Assembly: GCA_009995705.1 (NCBI GenBank)
Contig: JAADBR010000045.1
Location: 1-34,500, forward strand
Reading direction: 5' to 3'
Length of the DNA: 34,500 bases
Source: Microcystis aeruginosa W13-11
GTDB taxonomy: Bacteria > Cyanobacteriota > Cyanobacteriia > Cyanobacteriales > Microcystaceae
In this document: positions 23,099 to 31,378 of the stretch, one piece after another
Layout: each line of letters begins with the position of its first letter
How positions within the stretch are numbered: the stretch's first letter is position 1
The notes under the pieces: generated by a model
What the model was told of the DNA's origin: nothing
The model's database searches: none
What the model saw: only the letters and a program-made list of their open reading frames with translations
Translations under genes and position numbers: made by a program

Positions 23099-23622
23099 TT
23101 GGACTTTGGACAAAGAAAAAAAGATTTGCGTAAAATTCACGGGTTCTCCTAGACTGGTTATGGCAAATTAGTAGTTTCAATGAGCCTAAACCCTTAAATA
23201 GCCTAGAATCCAACAAAGCAAAAAGCTTTTTTTATTAAAATTGCTTTTTTGAATTCTGGTGAGCCTTACTTGGCAAAGCTTGTGTGGACTATTTTCTGCT
23301 AAAATATCATAACTACTCTAGAAGAGCCATTTTACGCAAATCTAATTGGAGACAATATCTCCTCTTTCTCAGCGCGTAAAAAAGCTGAAAAATAGCGGTT
23401 CTTAGGAGCGTTTTGCCATAACCAATGTCATCTGATTCGTTATTAAACAAAGCAAAATCAAAAAACAAAGCTGGCATGATAGCGTTTCCTGTTCGCACAA
23501 GGTACATTTTCGATGGTAAAAAGCTTAATCAGCAAAGGTTTATCTGTGCCACACAGGTGTGAGAAACGCTATAATTGGCGTAACTTTTACGTCAATTAGT
23601 TTTTCTTTCGTCCAAAGTTCAA
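23099..23622. mobile_element. 524-bp inverted-repeat element with 8-bp target duplication
   Basis: The ends are imperfect inverted repeats of about 44 bp: left TTGGACTTTGGACAAAGAAA, right (read inward) TTGAACTTTGGACGAAAGAAA; further in they share CGTAAAA and ACG. The element is flanked immediately by TAAGATTT on both sides (23091-23098 and 23623-23630), a perfect 8-bp duplication. It has no transposase-sized frame (longest about 64 codons), so it is a MITE-like or deleted IS. About 50 bp of the left end (from 23122) recurs inverted at about 23290-23343, showing internal rearrangement. It accounts for much of the gap upstream of kdpA; nothing else is recognised in 22889-23090. Confidence 0.8.
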
Positions 23623-23628
23623 TAAGAT

Positions 23629-23842
23629 TTAGTTCGTAGAAATATTAAGACAACCGAGAAGAGTTTCCAGATAGTGATTATTCCAACCAGCAGTAAGTCG
23701 CTTGTTCTCAATGCCTACCTTGGCAGTCTTTTCTTGGGACAATAGATTTACGCCAATATGAAGTATGGCAGCTATATTTTCAGAAATAAGAACCGAATTT
23801 AGGACAACAAGATGTTGAAGTTTGTTAATTTTTTGTCAGAAG
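23629..23842 (-). pseudogene. C-terminal remnant of an ISAs1-like transposase
   Basis: On the minus strand an open frame without a start codon reads NSVLISENIAAILHIGVNLL, then SQEKTAKVGIENKRLTAGWN and NHYLETLLGCL, and ends at 23629. This follows the C-terminal signature of ISAs1-family transposases (NLALLRHxALNLLKxEK, then KGIKxKRLxAGW, then YLLKVL). The upstream DDE part is missing; an in-frame stop lies near 23843. The remnant ends beside the right end of the 524-bp element. The 200 bases further right are very AT-rich with no recognised gene; GTCAGAA/TTCTGAC at 23835-23855 forms a small hairpin followed by TTTT. Confidence 0.7.
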
Positions 23843-24046
23843 AAAATATTCTGACTTTTCATCATAATTTAACCAAAGTTTAATTATACAAGAGAAGATA
23901 TTGATAAAAATAGCAATTATAAAAAGCAAATCTTTAACATTTATCAAGCAATTATTTTTATTAGTAAATATTTTACACAATTCATACCAGGTAAGCAAGA
24001 GAGCTACACCACTACTACCGAATCATTACCTAGCCATGGTTTAATT

Positions 24047-24277
24047 CTAGGGATTACCTGAAAAAAATACTTTCCAACCGGCTGTAGCGGTCGGCTTCGC
24101 CGCGCCGTAGGCGACCGCACTTGCCAAAAGAACAATTAATGTCCAAACCTGATTTTTTTGGGTTCCTTCCACTGATTTTAGGCGATTATCGATGCCCTCA
24201 ACCTTTTCAGTTAACTTTGCCTGTCCCACCTCCAGCTTATTTAACCGTTCGTCGATTTTGTCAAATTTTTGGTTCAA
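24047..24277 (-). CDS. Small coiled-coil membrane protein
   Basis: 76 residues from a TTG at 24277. The frame stays open upstream for about 22 more codons (SNQQRQDLNQKFDKIDERL) without an ATG, so the normal start seems lost or is non-standard. Residues 1-42 are a heptad-repeat coiled coil (KIDERLNKLEVGQAKLTEKV and onward). Residues about 45-60 (TLIVLLASAVAYGAA) are a membrane helix. Families of such short coiled-coil plus helix proteins are common in cyanobacteria and have no known function. A palindromic repeat has entered the coding sequence, giving the odd end AVAYGAAKPTATAG. Possibly a degraded gene. Confidence 0.6.
   Translation of the reverse strand: MNQKFDKIDERLNKLEVGQAKLTEKVEGIDNRLKSVEGTQKNQVWTLIVLLASAVAYGAAKPTATAGWKVFFSGNP
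24087..24118. repeat. REP-like palindrome inside a coding sequence
   Basis: Arms GCGGTCG (24087-24093) and CGACCGC (24112-24118) enclose a GC-rich centre GCTTCGCCGCGCCGTAGG. This is the layout of short dispersed palindromes seen across cyanobacterial genomes. It lies in the 3' part of the small coiled-coil gene and stays in frame. Confidence 0.75.
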
Positions 24278-24505
24278 ATCTTGGCGTTGCTGATTTGAGA
24301 TATGAATCTTCTCTTGTGGGATTTTTAAAACCTAGACCCAAACTAACTTTTGGATACGATGCACAGTTGGCATTCATACCTTGATTCAGCAACCCCCACA
24401 ACCCCCGGTGACAGAGACAAGACGACCAAAAACGGAATTGTTAAACCCAGTTCCACAAAGACGAAATTTCGCCTTTGTTAGCCGGACTGATAGCCGATTG
24501 AATCG

Positions 24506-25930
24506 CTAATAATTTTCTCGAGGATTTGTGACGGGAGGATTTTCTTCGTAGGAAAAGCTGCTACCAAACTCGAATTCCTGTCCGTAGGCTTCCTCTCCGT
24601 GTTGAGGCACATCTAACCCTTCTGCTTCCGTATTCGGTTTAACCCGCAGCTCCATAAATAGACTGAGAACTTTCAGGATAACAAAAGTACCGACGGCAGC
24701 AAAGATATAAGTAGCGGCAACGCCAACAAATTGCGTCCAGACTAAGCCGGGGTTGCCAAATAGTAAACCGTCATTACCCAAGGAATTAACCGATTTAGTC
24801 GCAAAAACCCCCGTAAGGATCGCCCCTATGGTCCCGCCGACACCATGGACGGGATAGGTATCCAAAGAATCATCAAAGCGCAATTTTGCCCGGAGACTAA
24901 CCGCAAAAAAACAGCTAAGGGCAGTGATCGAACCGATGAGAATCGCCCCGATCGGCATTACATAGCCGGCAGCGGGAGTAATACCCACTAATCCGCCTAA
25001 AAATCCACTAGCAATACCGATCGCTGTCGGTTTACCCCGTAAAATCCATTCTATCAGCATCCATGTCAAACCCCCAGCCGAAGCGGCGATACTGGTATTA
25101 ACAAAAGCTGTCGTGGCTAGGGAACTAGAGGAAAGCGCACTACCCCCATTAAAACCAAACCAACCGAACCAGAGCAAACCGATACCCAGGAGAACAAACG
25201 GCACATTATGGGGTGCATAGGTTTGAGTTCCAAAACTACGCCGCGGACCGATGACCCAAGCGGCCACCAGTGCGGAAATCCCAGAACTAATGTGAACAAC
25301 GGTTCCACCGGCGAAATCCAGCGCCCCAGTGGCTGCTAACCAACCCTTACCCCAAACCCAGTGAGCTAGGGGAGAGTAGATAAAGGTGGACCAAAGCAGT
25401 AAAAACCAAAAATAGGCTTTAAAGTTAACCCGTTCCACGATCGCCCCTGAAATTAAAGCTGGGGTGATGATGGCAAACATCATCTGATAGACCATAAACA
25501 CTTGATGGGGAACGGTGGGAGCATAGCCAGTGCTATCGGGTGCGGCGGCGGTGACACCGTTAAGAAAAATCCAATCTAGTCCCCCGATAAAAGCTTCAAT
25601 TCCCTCGCCAAAACCACTTTTACCCGGGGTGACATCGAAAGCGAGACTATAACCCCAAAGCACCCAAGTTACACCGATGACGCCTATGGCCACCAAACTC
25701 ATCATCATGGTGTTGAGGACGTTGCGGGAACGCACTAAACCCCCATAAAAAAAAGCCAGTCCGGGGGTCATTAATAAAACTAAAGCCGAGGAGATCAGCA
25801 TCCAAGCGGTATCCCCAGCACTAATCGGATTGGGGGGAGCGGCGGCGATGGTTTCTGCAAAAACTGGCGCAACTCCGCAATTGAATCCCAGTCCCAGCAA
25901 AAGTATGGTTATTCCTACGATCTTTTTCAT
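24506..25930 (-). CDS. amt: Ammonium transporter (Amt family)
   Basis: 474 residues. Signal peptide about 1-25 (KKIVGITILLLGLGFNCGVA, then PVFAET), then eleven expected membrane helices. The paired pore histidines appear in GGTVVHISSG and YPVHGVGGTIGAIL. AFFYGGLVRSRNVLN and the LLWFGWFGFNGGSAL block are diagnostic. It imports ammonium across the cytoplasmic membrane. The C-terminus (ELRVKPNTEAEGLDVPQHGE) is the usual cytosolic regulatory tail that meets GlnB/GlnK. It lies 174 bases after the other amt gene with its own -10 box (26013-26018). A 22-base near-palindrome (24456-24477) lies downstream of the stop. Confidence 0.95.
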   Translation of the reverse strand: MKKIVGITILLLGLGFNCGVAPVFAETIAAAPPNPISAGDTAWMLISSALVLLMTPGLAFFYGGLVRSRNVLNTMMMSLVAIGVIGVTWVLWGYSLAFDVTPGKSGFGEGIEAFIGGLDWIFLNGVTAAAPDSTGYAPTVPHQVFMVYQMMFAIITPALISGAIVERVNFKAYFWFLLLWSTFIYSPLAHWVWGKGWLAATGALDFAGGTVVHISSGISALVAAWVIGPRRSFGTQTYAPHNVPFVLLGIGLLWFGWFGFNGGSALSSSSLATTAFVNTSIAASAGGLTWMLIEWILRGKPTAIGIASGFLGGLVGITPAAGYVMPIGAILIGSITALSCFFAVSLRAKLRFDDSLDTYPVHGVGGTIGAILTGVFATKSVNSLGNDGLLFGNPGLVWTQFVGVAATYIFAAVGTFVILKVLSLFMELRVKPNTEAEGLDVPQHGEEAYGQEFEFGSSFSYEENPPVTNPRENY

Positions 25931-26012
25931 TGTCGGTTGGTGGTTAGTAGCAAGATTATTTTTTTCTGTCTGGAAAGAGACAAAAACCGAAAGAGAAAAG
26001 GTTTAGAAGGCA

Positions 26013-26018
26013 ATTATA
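26013..26018 (-). promoter_or_regulatory. Candidate -10 box for the downstream amt gene
   Basis: On the minus strand a perfect TATAAT lies about 83 bases upstream of the amt start at 25930. No good -35 is seen 16-18 bases before it, so an activator may be needed. No GTA-N8-TAC site was found in this spacer. Confidence 0.4.
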
Positions 26019-26104
26019 GCCACCGATCGCATCGGGGCGAGGCCTTCTTCCTTTTCTCTTTAACTTTGTCGGGGATCAATTAATCTATCTTGACAAGGTT
26101 TACC

Positions 26105-27541
26105 CTAACGAGTGCTAGGCGTTTCCATCTCAACACTGGAAGCATAATAGCCACCAGCAACGATATCGGACTCCTTGACGAAACCGCTATAGGCTTCCAT
26201 CCCGTGTTCACCCACATCCAAACCTTCTAATTCTTCTTCGGGAGTAACACGAATACCGAGGGTAACCTTGAGGATTGTCCAAACAATACCACTAACAATC
26301 AGGGTAAATGCCCCTACTGCTACAATCCCGATAATTTGGTTAATAAACAGTTGGAATTGACCGGTGATTAAACCTGCATCTTTGTTGAAGATACCGACGG
26401 CTAAAGTTCCAAACACACCACAGACGAGGTGAACGGAAGTCGCACCCACGGGGTCATCAATTTTCAGGTTATCGAAGAAAGCCACCGAGTAAACCACGAC
26501 CACACCAGCAATTAAACCGATGATTGCCGCCGACCAATAGGATACACCATCACAACCGGCAGTAATGGCCACTAAACCAGCCAGAATACCGTTAATAATC
26601 ATCGAAAGGTCAGGTTTACCATCTTTCGCCCATGCGGTCAAGGTAGCGGCAATACCCCCCGCAGCCCCAGCGAGGTTAGTGGTGACAGCGATATAGGGTA
26701 CAGTTTCATTAACCGCTAAAGTGGAACCGGGGTTAAAACCAAACCAGCCAATCCAGAGAATTAAACAACCCAAGGTCGCAATACTCATGTTATGACCGGG
26801 TAAGGCATTGGTGCGACCGTTGATATATTTACCCATTCTCGGGCCGAGAATTGCCGCCCCCGTTAAGGCAGACCAACCACCCACCGAGTGAACCACCGTC
26901 GAACCGGCGAAGTCTTTAAAACCAAGGTCAGCTAACCAACCGCCACCCCAAACCCAGTGACCGGTGATCGGGTACATGATACCGACGATAATTAAGCTAA
27001 AAACCAGGAAATCGGTGAATTTAATCCGTTCTGCCACCGCCCCAGATACAATAGTTGCCGCCGTTCCCGCGAAAGCGACTTGGAACAGGAAAAACACCGA
27101 GGTGGGCAAAGAGGCGGGCATAACGTAGGTGGCAGGATCGCTACTGCTGAGGAACCAACCTCCTGCACCGAAAAATTCGTTACTGACAGACCCAAACATC
27201 AGGGAGAAACCGATCGCCCAAAATGATATGGTGGAGAGGGCGAAAACGATCAGGTTTTTGGCAAGAACGTTGACGGCGTTTTTCTGGCGACAGAATCCCG
27301 TTTCTAGCATCGCAAAACCCGCGTTCATAAAGATCACGAGGATGGCGGCAATTAAAACCCAGATTGTATTGAGGGCGTTTTGGACATCTTCGGGGGTTAG
27401 GGGTTTCGCATCTTGGGCCTGTACGGCTGTGTTCCAAACCACGAAAATAATCGCGGACAAAGGAACACAGGCTAACCAGACAGGGTTAATTTTCGGTAAT
27501 AAACCGACAAGTTCCCCAGATTTTCGAGCAATTCGTTTCAT
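26105..27541 (-). CDS. amt: Ammonium transporter (Amt family), upstream copy
   Basis: 478 residues. An N-terminal signal/anchor (about 20-43, [20 protein letters not shown]) is followed by the Amt core. The pore histidines are in [11 protein letters not shown] and [33 protein letters not shown] is diagnostic of the Amt1 type. The tail ([19 protein letters not shown]) matches the GlnB/GlnK-interacting end. It differs substantially from the neighbouring amt, so the tandem pair is old rather than a recent duplication. The long 5' region contains a GTA-N8-TAC sequence, fitting nitrogen control by NtcA. Confidence 0.95.
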   Translation of the reverse strand: MKRIARKSGELVGLLPKINPVWLACVPLSAIIFVVWNTAVQAQDAKPLTPEDVQNALNTIWVLIAAILVIFMNAGFAMLETGFCRQKNAVNVLAKNLIVFALSTISFWAIGFSLMFGSVSNEFFGAGGWFLSSSDPATYVMPASLPTSVFFLFQVAFAGTAATIVSGAVAERIKFTDFLVFSLIIVGIMYPITGHWVWGGGWLADLGFKDFAGSTVVHSVGGWSALTGAAILGPRMGKYINGRTNALPGHNMSIATLGCLILWIGWFGFNPGSTLAVNETVPYIAVTTNLAGAAGGIAATLTAWAKDGKPDLSMIINGILAGLVAITAGCDGVSYWSAAIIGLIAGVVVVYSVAFFDNLKIDDPVGATSVHLVCGVFGTLAVGIFNKDAGLITGQFQLFINQIIGIVAVGAFTLIVSGIVWTILKVTLGIRVTPEEELEGLDVGEHGMEAYSGFVKESDIVAGGYYASSVEMETPSTR

Positions 27542-27897
27542 CGTTAATTCATTTACTTTTTTGAGTTAGTAGGTCGATTCATTACTGTTGAAAATAATTA
27601 CCGAGCAATTATGTCCGTTCAACCGCTAAATCCTAGGAACAGAGGTCAATCATTTCAGAAGACCAAACAGCTAGGGATTTATCTTGATCTGTGAGTAGTC
27701 AATGTTTTTTGATCTTCGTTTTTTTTTATTTGAGATTTCTGTATCCTCTGATACGTTTCACTTTAAAATAGTAATAATGCTAGGGAAGTGATCAATAATT
27801 CAGTCATCAGCTTTTTAGCTATCAGCCCTCAGTATTCAGGAGATTATTTTTATTTATTCTCCCCACATCCCACTCGTCTCCTTTGGAGAAATCAACC
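27542..27897. other. Divergent intergenic region between amt and ribD
   Basis: 356 bp with no gene. It holds the NtcA-like sequence at 27741-27754, TAAAAT and TAGTAAT boxes just to its right, and a stretch at 27800-27840 made of CAGTCATCAG/CTATCAG/CAGTATTCAG-like units, resembling the short repeats upstream of the helicase gene. Confidence 0.5.
27741..27754. promoter_or_regulatory. NtcA-like binding site
   Basis: GTATCCTCTGATAC fits the consensus GTA-N8-TAC of the cyanobacterial nitrogen regulator exactly. It lies 200 bases upstream of amt (minus) and 144 upstream of ribD (plus). The usual -10 box 22 bases away is not clear on either strand. A six-base match in 356 bp has roughly a 9% chance of occurring randomly. 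Confidence 0.4.
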
Positions 27898-28995
27898 ATG
27901 AATCGGGCAACGGAATTCGATCGCACAATGATGCAAAGATGTCTAACCCTTGCTAGGCAAGCCTTGGGGCGGACTTCTCCTAATCCTTTGGTGGGTTCTG
28001 TCATCGTTCAAGAGGGGACAATTATCGGCGAAGGTTTTCACCCAGGGGCCGGACAACCCCATGCGGAAGTTTTCGCCCTGAGACAGGCAGCGGAAAAAGC
28101 GCGTGGTGCCACTTTATACGTCAATCTCGAACCCTGTAACCACCATGGACGTACTCCCCCCTGTAGCGAGGCAATTGTGCAAGCAGGCATTAAAAAAGTG
28201 GTGGTAGGGATGATCGATCCTAATCCCCTGGTGGCGGGGAAAGGTATTCAAAGACTAGCATCGGCAGGCATCAAGACGCTGGTGGGGGTGGAGGAGTCCG
28301 AATGTCGTCAACTCAATCAGGGTTTTATCCATCGCATCACCGCTAAAAAACCCTTCGGTATCCTCAAATATGCCATGACTCTCGATGGCAAAATTGCCGC
28401 CACTAGCGGTCATAGCACTTGGATTACTAGCCCCGCTTCTCGCCAAATAGTCCATCAACTGCGATCGGCTTGTGATGCGATTATCGTCGGCGGTAGCACT
28501 GTCCGTCAAGATAATCCCCACCTCACCACTCACGGCCTCTCCGATCATAATCCCCTGCGCGTGGTCATGACTCGATCGCTCGATTTACCCCCTGGCGCCC
28601 ATCTTTGGGATACCAGTCAATTTCCCACCCTTGTCTATACACAAATTGATGCCAATGTCAAGCTTAAGCAACAATTATTAACAAAAGGCGTGGAAGTGAT
28701 CGAACTCACCGAGGTGACACCCACTTTAGTGATGGAAAATCTTAATCAGAGGGGATTTTGTCAGGTTCTGTGGGAGTGCGGCGGCGGTTTAAGTGCGGCA
28801 GCGATCGCTGAGGGCATGGTACAAAAAATTATCGCTTTCATTGCGCCCAAAATCATCGGGGGAATTAATGCACCTACTGCCGTGGGTGATTTAGGTTTCC
28901 AGTTAATGAGCCAAGCTTTACAGTTAGAAAATGTCAAGGTTAATTATCTCAATCCCGATATTTTGATTGAGGGATATCTGCAAAGGCAAAAGTAG
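27898..28995 (+). CDS. ribD: Riboflavin biosynthesis deaminase/reductase
   Basis: 365 residues from the ATG at 27898, preceded by GGAGAA at 27886; a TTG at 27883 is rejected. The N-terminal deaminase has the zinc site His56-Ala-Glu58 (PHAEVFAL) and Cys80/Cys89 (EPCNHHGRTPPC). The C-terminal reductase starts at about residue 145 (PFGILKYAMTLDGKIAA, ITSPASRQIVHQLR, IIVGGSTVRQDNPHLT) and ends near GGGLSAAAIAEG and IGGINAPTAVGD. It converts the GTP cyclohydrolase II product to 5-amino-6-ribitylaminouracil phosphate in two steps. Length normal; a single gene, not in a rib operon, as usual in cyanobacteria. Confidence 0.96.
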   Translation: MNRATEFDRTMMQRCLTLARQALGRTSPNPLVGSVIVQEGTIIGEGFHPGAGQPHAEVFALRQAAEKARGATLYVNLEPCNHHGRTPPCSEAIVQAGIKKVVVGMIDPNPLVAGKGIQRLASAGIKTLVGVEESECRQLNQGFIHRITAKKPFGILKYAMTLDGKIAATSGHSTWITSPASRQIVHQLRSACDAIIVGGSTVRQDNPHLTTHGLSDHNPLRVVMTRSLDLPPGAHLWDTSQFPTLVYTQIDANVKLKQQLLTKGVEVIELTEVTPTLVMENLNQRGFCQVLWECGGGLSAAAIAEGMVQKIIAFIAPKIIGGINAPTAVGDLGFQLMSQALQLENVKVNYLNPDILIEGYLQRQK

Positions 28996-29217
28996 AGCTA
29001 CTGCAATTCCGACTCAATTGCCTTGCAAAAGTCAAAAAGTGCTAAATAACCCCGATAATCTGGCAATTACCCCTGATTTTTGCGATCAAATTCTAGAATC
29101 CGTTTATCGGTACGGTTATCCCCCTAGAGGAAGTTGGGCAATCGCTCTGTGATCAATGCTGCCATTATCGAGCAAAATAAAAAAGTTAGAATAGTCAAGC
29201 CCTTAGTGATTGAACGT

Positions 29218-31191
29218 ATGACGGTACTCGAAAAAGGTAAGATCACGATTCATACCGAGAATATCTTCCCTATTATCAAAAAATCTCTCTACACTGACCA
29301 TGAAATTTTTCTACGGGAATTGATATCCAATAGTGTTGATGCCATCTCGAAATTAAAAATGGCTTCCTTAGCAGGAGAAGCGAGAGGAGAAGTTCCCGAA
29401 CCAGAAATTAATCTCGCCATCGACAAAGAAAATCGTACCCTATCAATTACCGATAATGGTATCGGGATGACGGGGGAAGAAATCAAGAAATATATTAACC
29501 AAGTTGCCTTTTCCAGTGCGGAAGAATTTATCAATAAATACCAAAAATCAGCCAACGATTTAATCGGTCATTTTGGCCTAGGTTTTTATTCAGCTTTTAT
29601 GGTGGCTAAAAAGGTAGAAATTGATACTCTTTCCTATCAGGAAGGTGCTACCCCTGTCCATTGGTGCTGTGATGGTTCTCCAGAGTTTGAATTAACCGAT
29701 TCTTCCCGCAGCCAAATCGGCACCACTATCACCCTAACTTTAATGGATGAAGAAGGGGAATATTTAGAACCTGCCCGCATTCGCCAGTTAGTCAAAACCT
29801 ACTCAGATTTTATGCCCGTTCCCATTAAAATTGATGGGGAAGTGATTAATCAACAACGGGCTTTATGGAAAGAATCTCCTCAAAATCTGACTAAAGAAGA
29901 CTACCTAGAATTCTATCGTTATCTCTATCCTTTCCAAGAAGAACCTTTACTCTGGGTACATCTGAATACCGATTATCCTTTCTTGCTCAATGGCATTCTC
30001 TATTTTCCCAAACTCAGACCGGATGTAGATGTCTCAAAAGGACAATTAAAGTTATTCTGTAATCAGGTTTTTGTCAGCGATCATTGCGAGGAAATTATTC
30101 CCGATTTCCTGATCCCCTTGCGAGGAGTCATCGATAGTCCAGATATTCCTTTAAATGTGTCTCGAAGTGCTTTAACCAAAGATCGCACCGTTCGCCGTAT
30201 TGCCGATTATATTGCCAAAAAAATTGCTGATCGCCTCAAATCTCTCTACAACGAAGACGCAAAAGAATATATTCGTTGTTGGGAAGATGTGGGAACTTTT
30301 ATTAAATTTGGTTCCTTAAAAGAGGATAAATTTAAACAGCAGGTAGAAGATATTTTAATCTATCGCACTACCTACAAAACCCCAGAAACTGCGGTACAAG
30401 TGGAAGTGCAAACCGCCGAAGGTGACACATGGCAAGAAACAACGGCAAAAACTCCCCTAGAAGCGATCGAACAGGAAGGTTATACTACTCTCAAAGCCTA
30501 CCTAGAACGCCATAAAGAACGCCACGAAAATCGAGTTTTTTACTGTACCGATCCTCGTAGCCAATCCACCTACGTCGAACTCTACAAAAATCAAGGGTTA
30601 GAAATCCTCTTCTTTGATTCTTTCATCGATACTAATTACTTTATTCCCTTCCTAGAAAGAGAATACTCCGATGTGAAATTCACCCGGGTTGATTCTGAAT
30701 TAGATTCGACACTGCTCGAACAGGATCAAGCTAGTGAAATTATCGATCCCAATAGTAATAAAACCCGGGCTGAATTGATCAAAGAAATCTTCGCCAAAGC
30801 TCTCGATAATTCCCGCATCAATATCAAAACTGAAGCCTTGAAATCCGATGATCCCCAAGGTACTCCCCCGGCAATTGTCTTACTTCCAGAAGCTATGCGA
30901 CGCTTACAGGAAATGACGGCAATGATGCAACAAAAAGCCATGGCTTTCCCCGAAGAACATATTCTGATGATTAATACTAATCATCCCTTAATTCAACAGA
31001 TTATCCAGATTAGTCAGGGAAGTATTGTTACTGGTAGTGGCGAATCTCCATCGGCGCAATTAGCGAAAATGCTCTGTCAGCACGTTTATGATTTAGCTTT
31101 AATCGCTCAAAAAGGATTTGATGCCGAGGGAATGCAAGCTTTTGTGGAACGTTCCAATCGCGTTCTGACTAAGCTAACCGAAAAGATTTAA
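29218..31191 (+). CDS. htpG: Hsp90-family chaperone
   Basis: 657 residues from the ATG at 29218 (MTVLEKGKITIHTENIFP). The frame runs upstream to 29134, but those 28 codons are not HtpG-like. GHKL ATPase residues: Glu34 and Asn38 in FLRELISNSVDAI, the DNGIGMT loop and the GHFGLGFYSAFMVA lid. The middle domain contains NVSRSALTKDRTVRRIADYI, with the catalytic-loop Arg. It is a cytosolic ATP-dependent chaperone, and in cyanobacteria it is needed under heat and other stress. No CIRCE element (TTAGCACTC-N9-GAGTGCTAA) was seen in the 222 bases upstream. Ends 34 bases before a strong terminator. Confidence 0.96.
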   Translation: MTVLEKGKITIHTENIFPIIKKSLYTDHEIFLRELISNSVDAISKLKMASLAGEARGEVPEPEINLAIDKENRTLSITDNGIGMTGEEIKKYINQVAFSSAEEFINKYQKSANDLIGHFGLGFYSAFMVAKKVEIDTLSYQEGATPVHWCCDGSPEFELTDSSRSQIGTTITLTLMDEEGEYLEPARIRQLVKTYSDFMPVPIKIDGEVINQQRALWKESPQNLTKEDYLEFYRYLYPFQEEPLLWVHLNTDYPFLLNGILYFPKLRPDVDVSKGQLKLFCNQVFVSDHCEEIIPDFLIPLRGVIDSPDIPLNVSRSALTKDRTVRRIADYIAKKIADRLKSLYNEDAKEYIRCWEDVGTFIKFGSLKEDKFKQQVEDILIYRTTYKTPETAVQVEVQTAEGDTWQETTAKTPLEAIEQEGYTTLKAYLERHKERHENRVFYCTDPRSQSTYVELYKNQGLEILFFDSFIDTNYFIPFLEREYSDVKFTRVDSELDSTLLEQDQASEIIDPNSNKTRAELIKEIFAKALDNSRINIKTEALKSDDPQGTPPAIVLLPEAMRRLQEMTAMMQQKAMAFPEEHILMINTNHPLIQQIIQISQGSIVTGSGESPSAQLAKMLCQHVYDLALIAQKGFDAEGMQAFVERSNRVLTKLTEKI

Positions 31192-31225
31192 TCGATTGCC
31201 AAACTTTGGCTGTTCCGATATGCTG

Positions 31226-31256
31226 AGAGTGTGTTAATTCACACTCTATTTTTTTA
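31226..31256 (+). terminator. Intrinsic terminator of htpG
   Basis: AGAGTGTG (31226-31233) pairs perfectly with CACACTCT (31240-31247) around TTAATT and is followed by ATTTTTTT. Classic Rho-independent form. Confidence 0.88.
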
Positions 31257-31308
31257 ACCCGATCAATATGATCTAGCGATAAGCTATCTTGCCGCCGTCA
31301 GCCTTGAA

Positions 31309-31375
31309 TCAGTTATCAGATGTAAGTTTTCAGTTCACTTATACTGTTTACTGTTTACTGTTTACTGATAACTGA
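31309..31375 (+). repeat. Inverted repeat enclosing a tandem octamer, abutting the helicase start
   Basis: TCAGTTATCAG (31309-31319) is the exact reverse complement of CTGATAACTGA (31365-31375). Between them ACTGTTT-type units repeat three times (31343-31367). The right arm ends 3 bases before the ATG at 31379, so a folded transcript would hide the start region. No ribosome binding site is visible. Confidence 0.8.
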
Positions 31376-31378
31376 AAA

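Noticed and set aside
23313..23507. 64-codon minus-strand frame inside the inverted-repeat element
   Set aside because: Too short for a transposase, contains the inner inverted repeat, and no transposase motif is seen.
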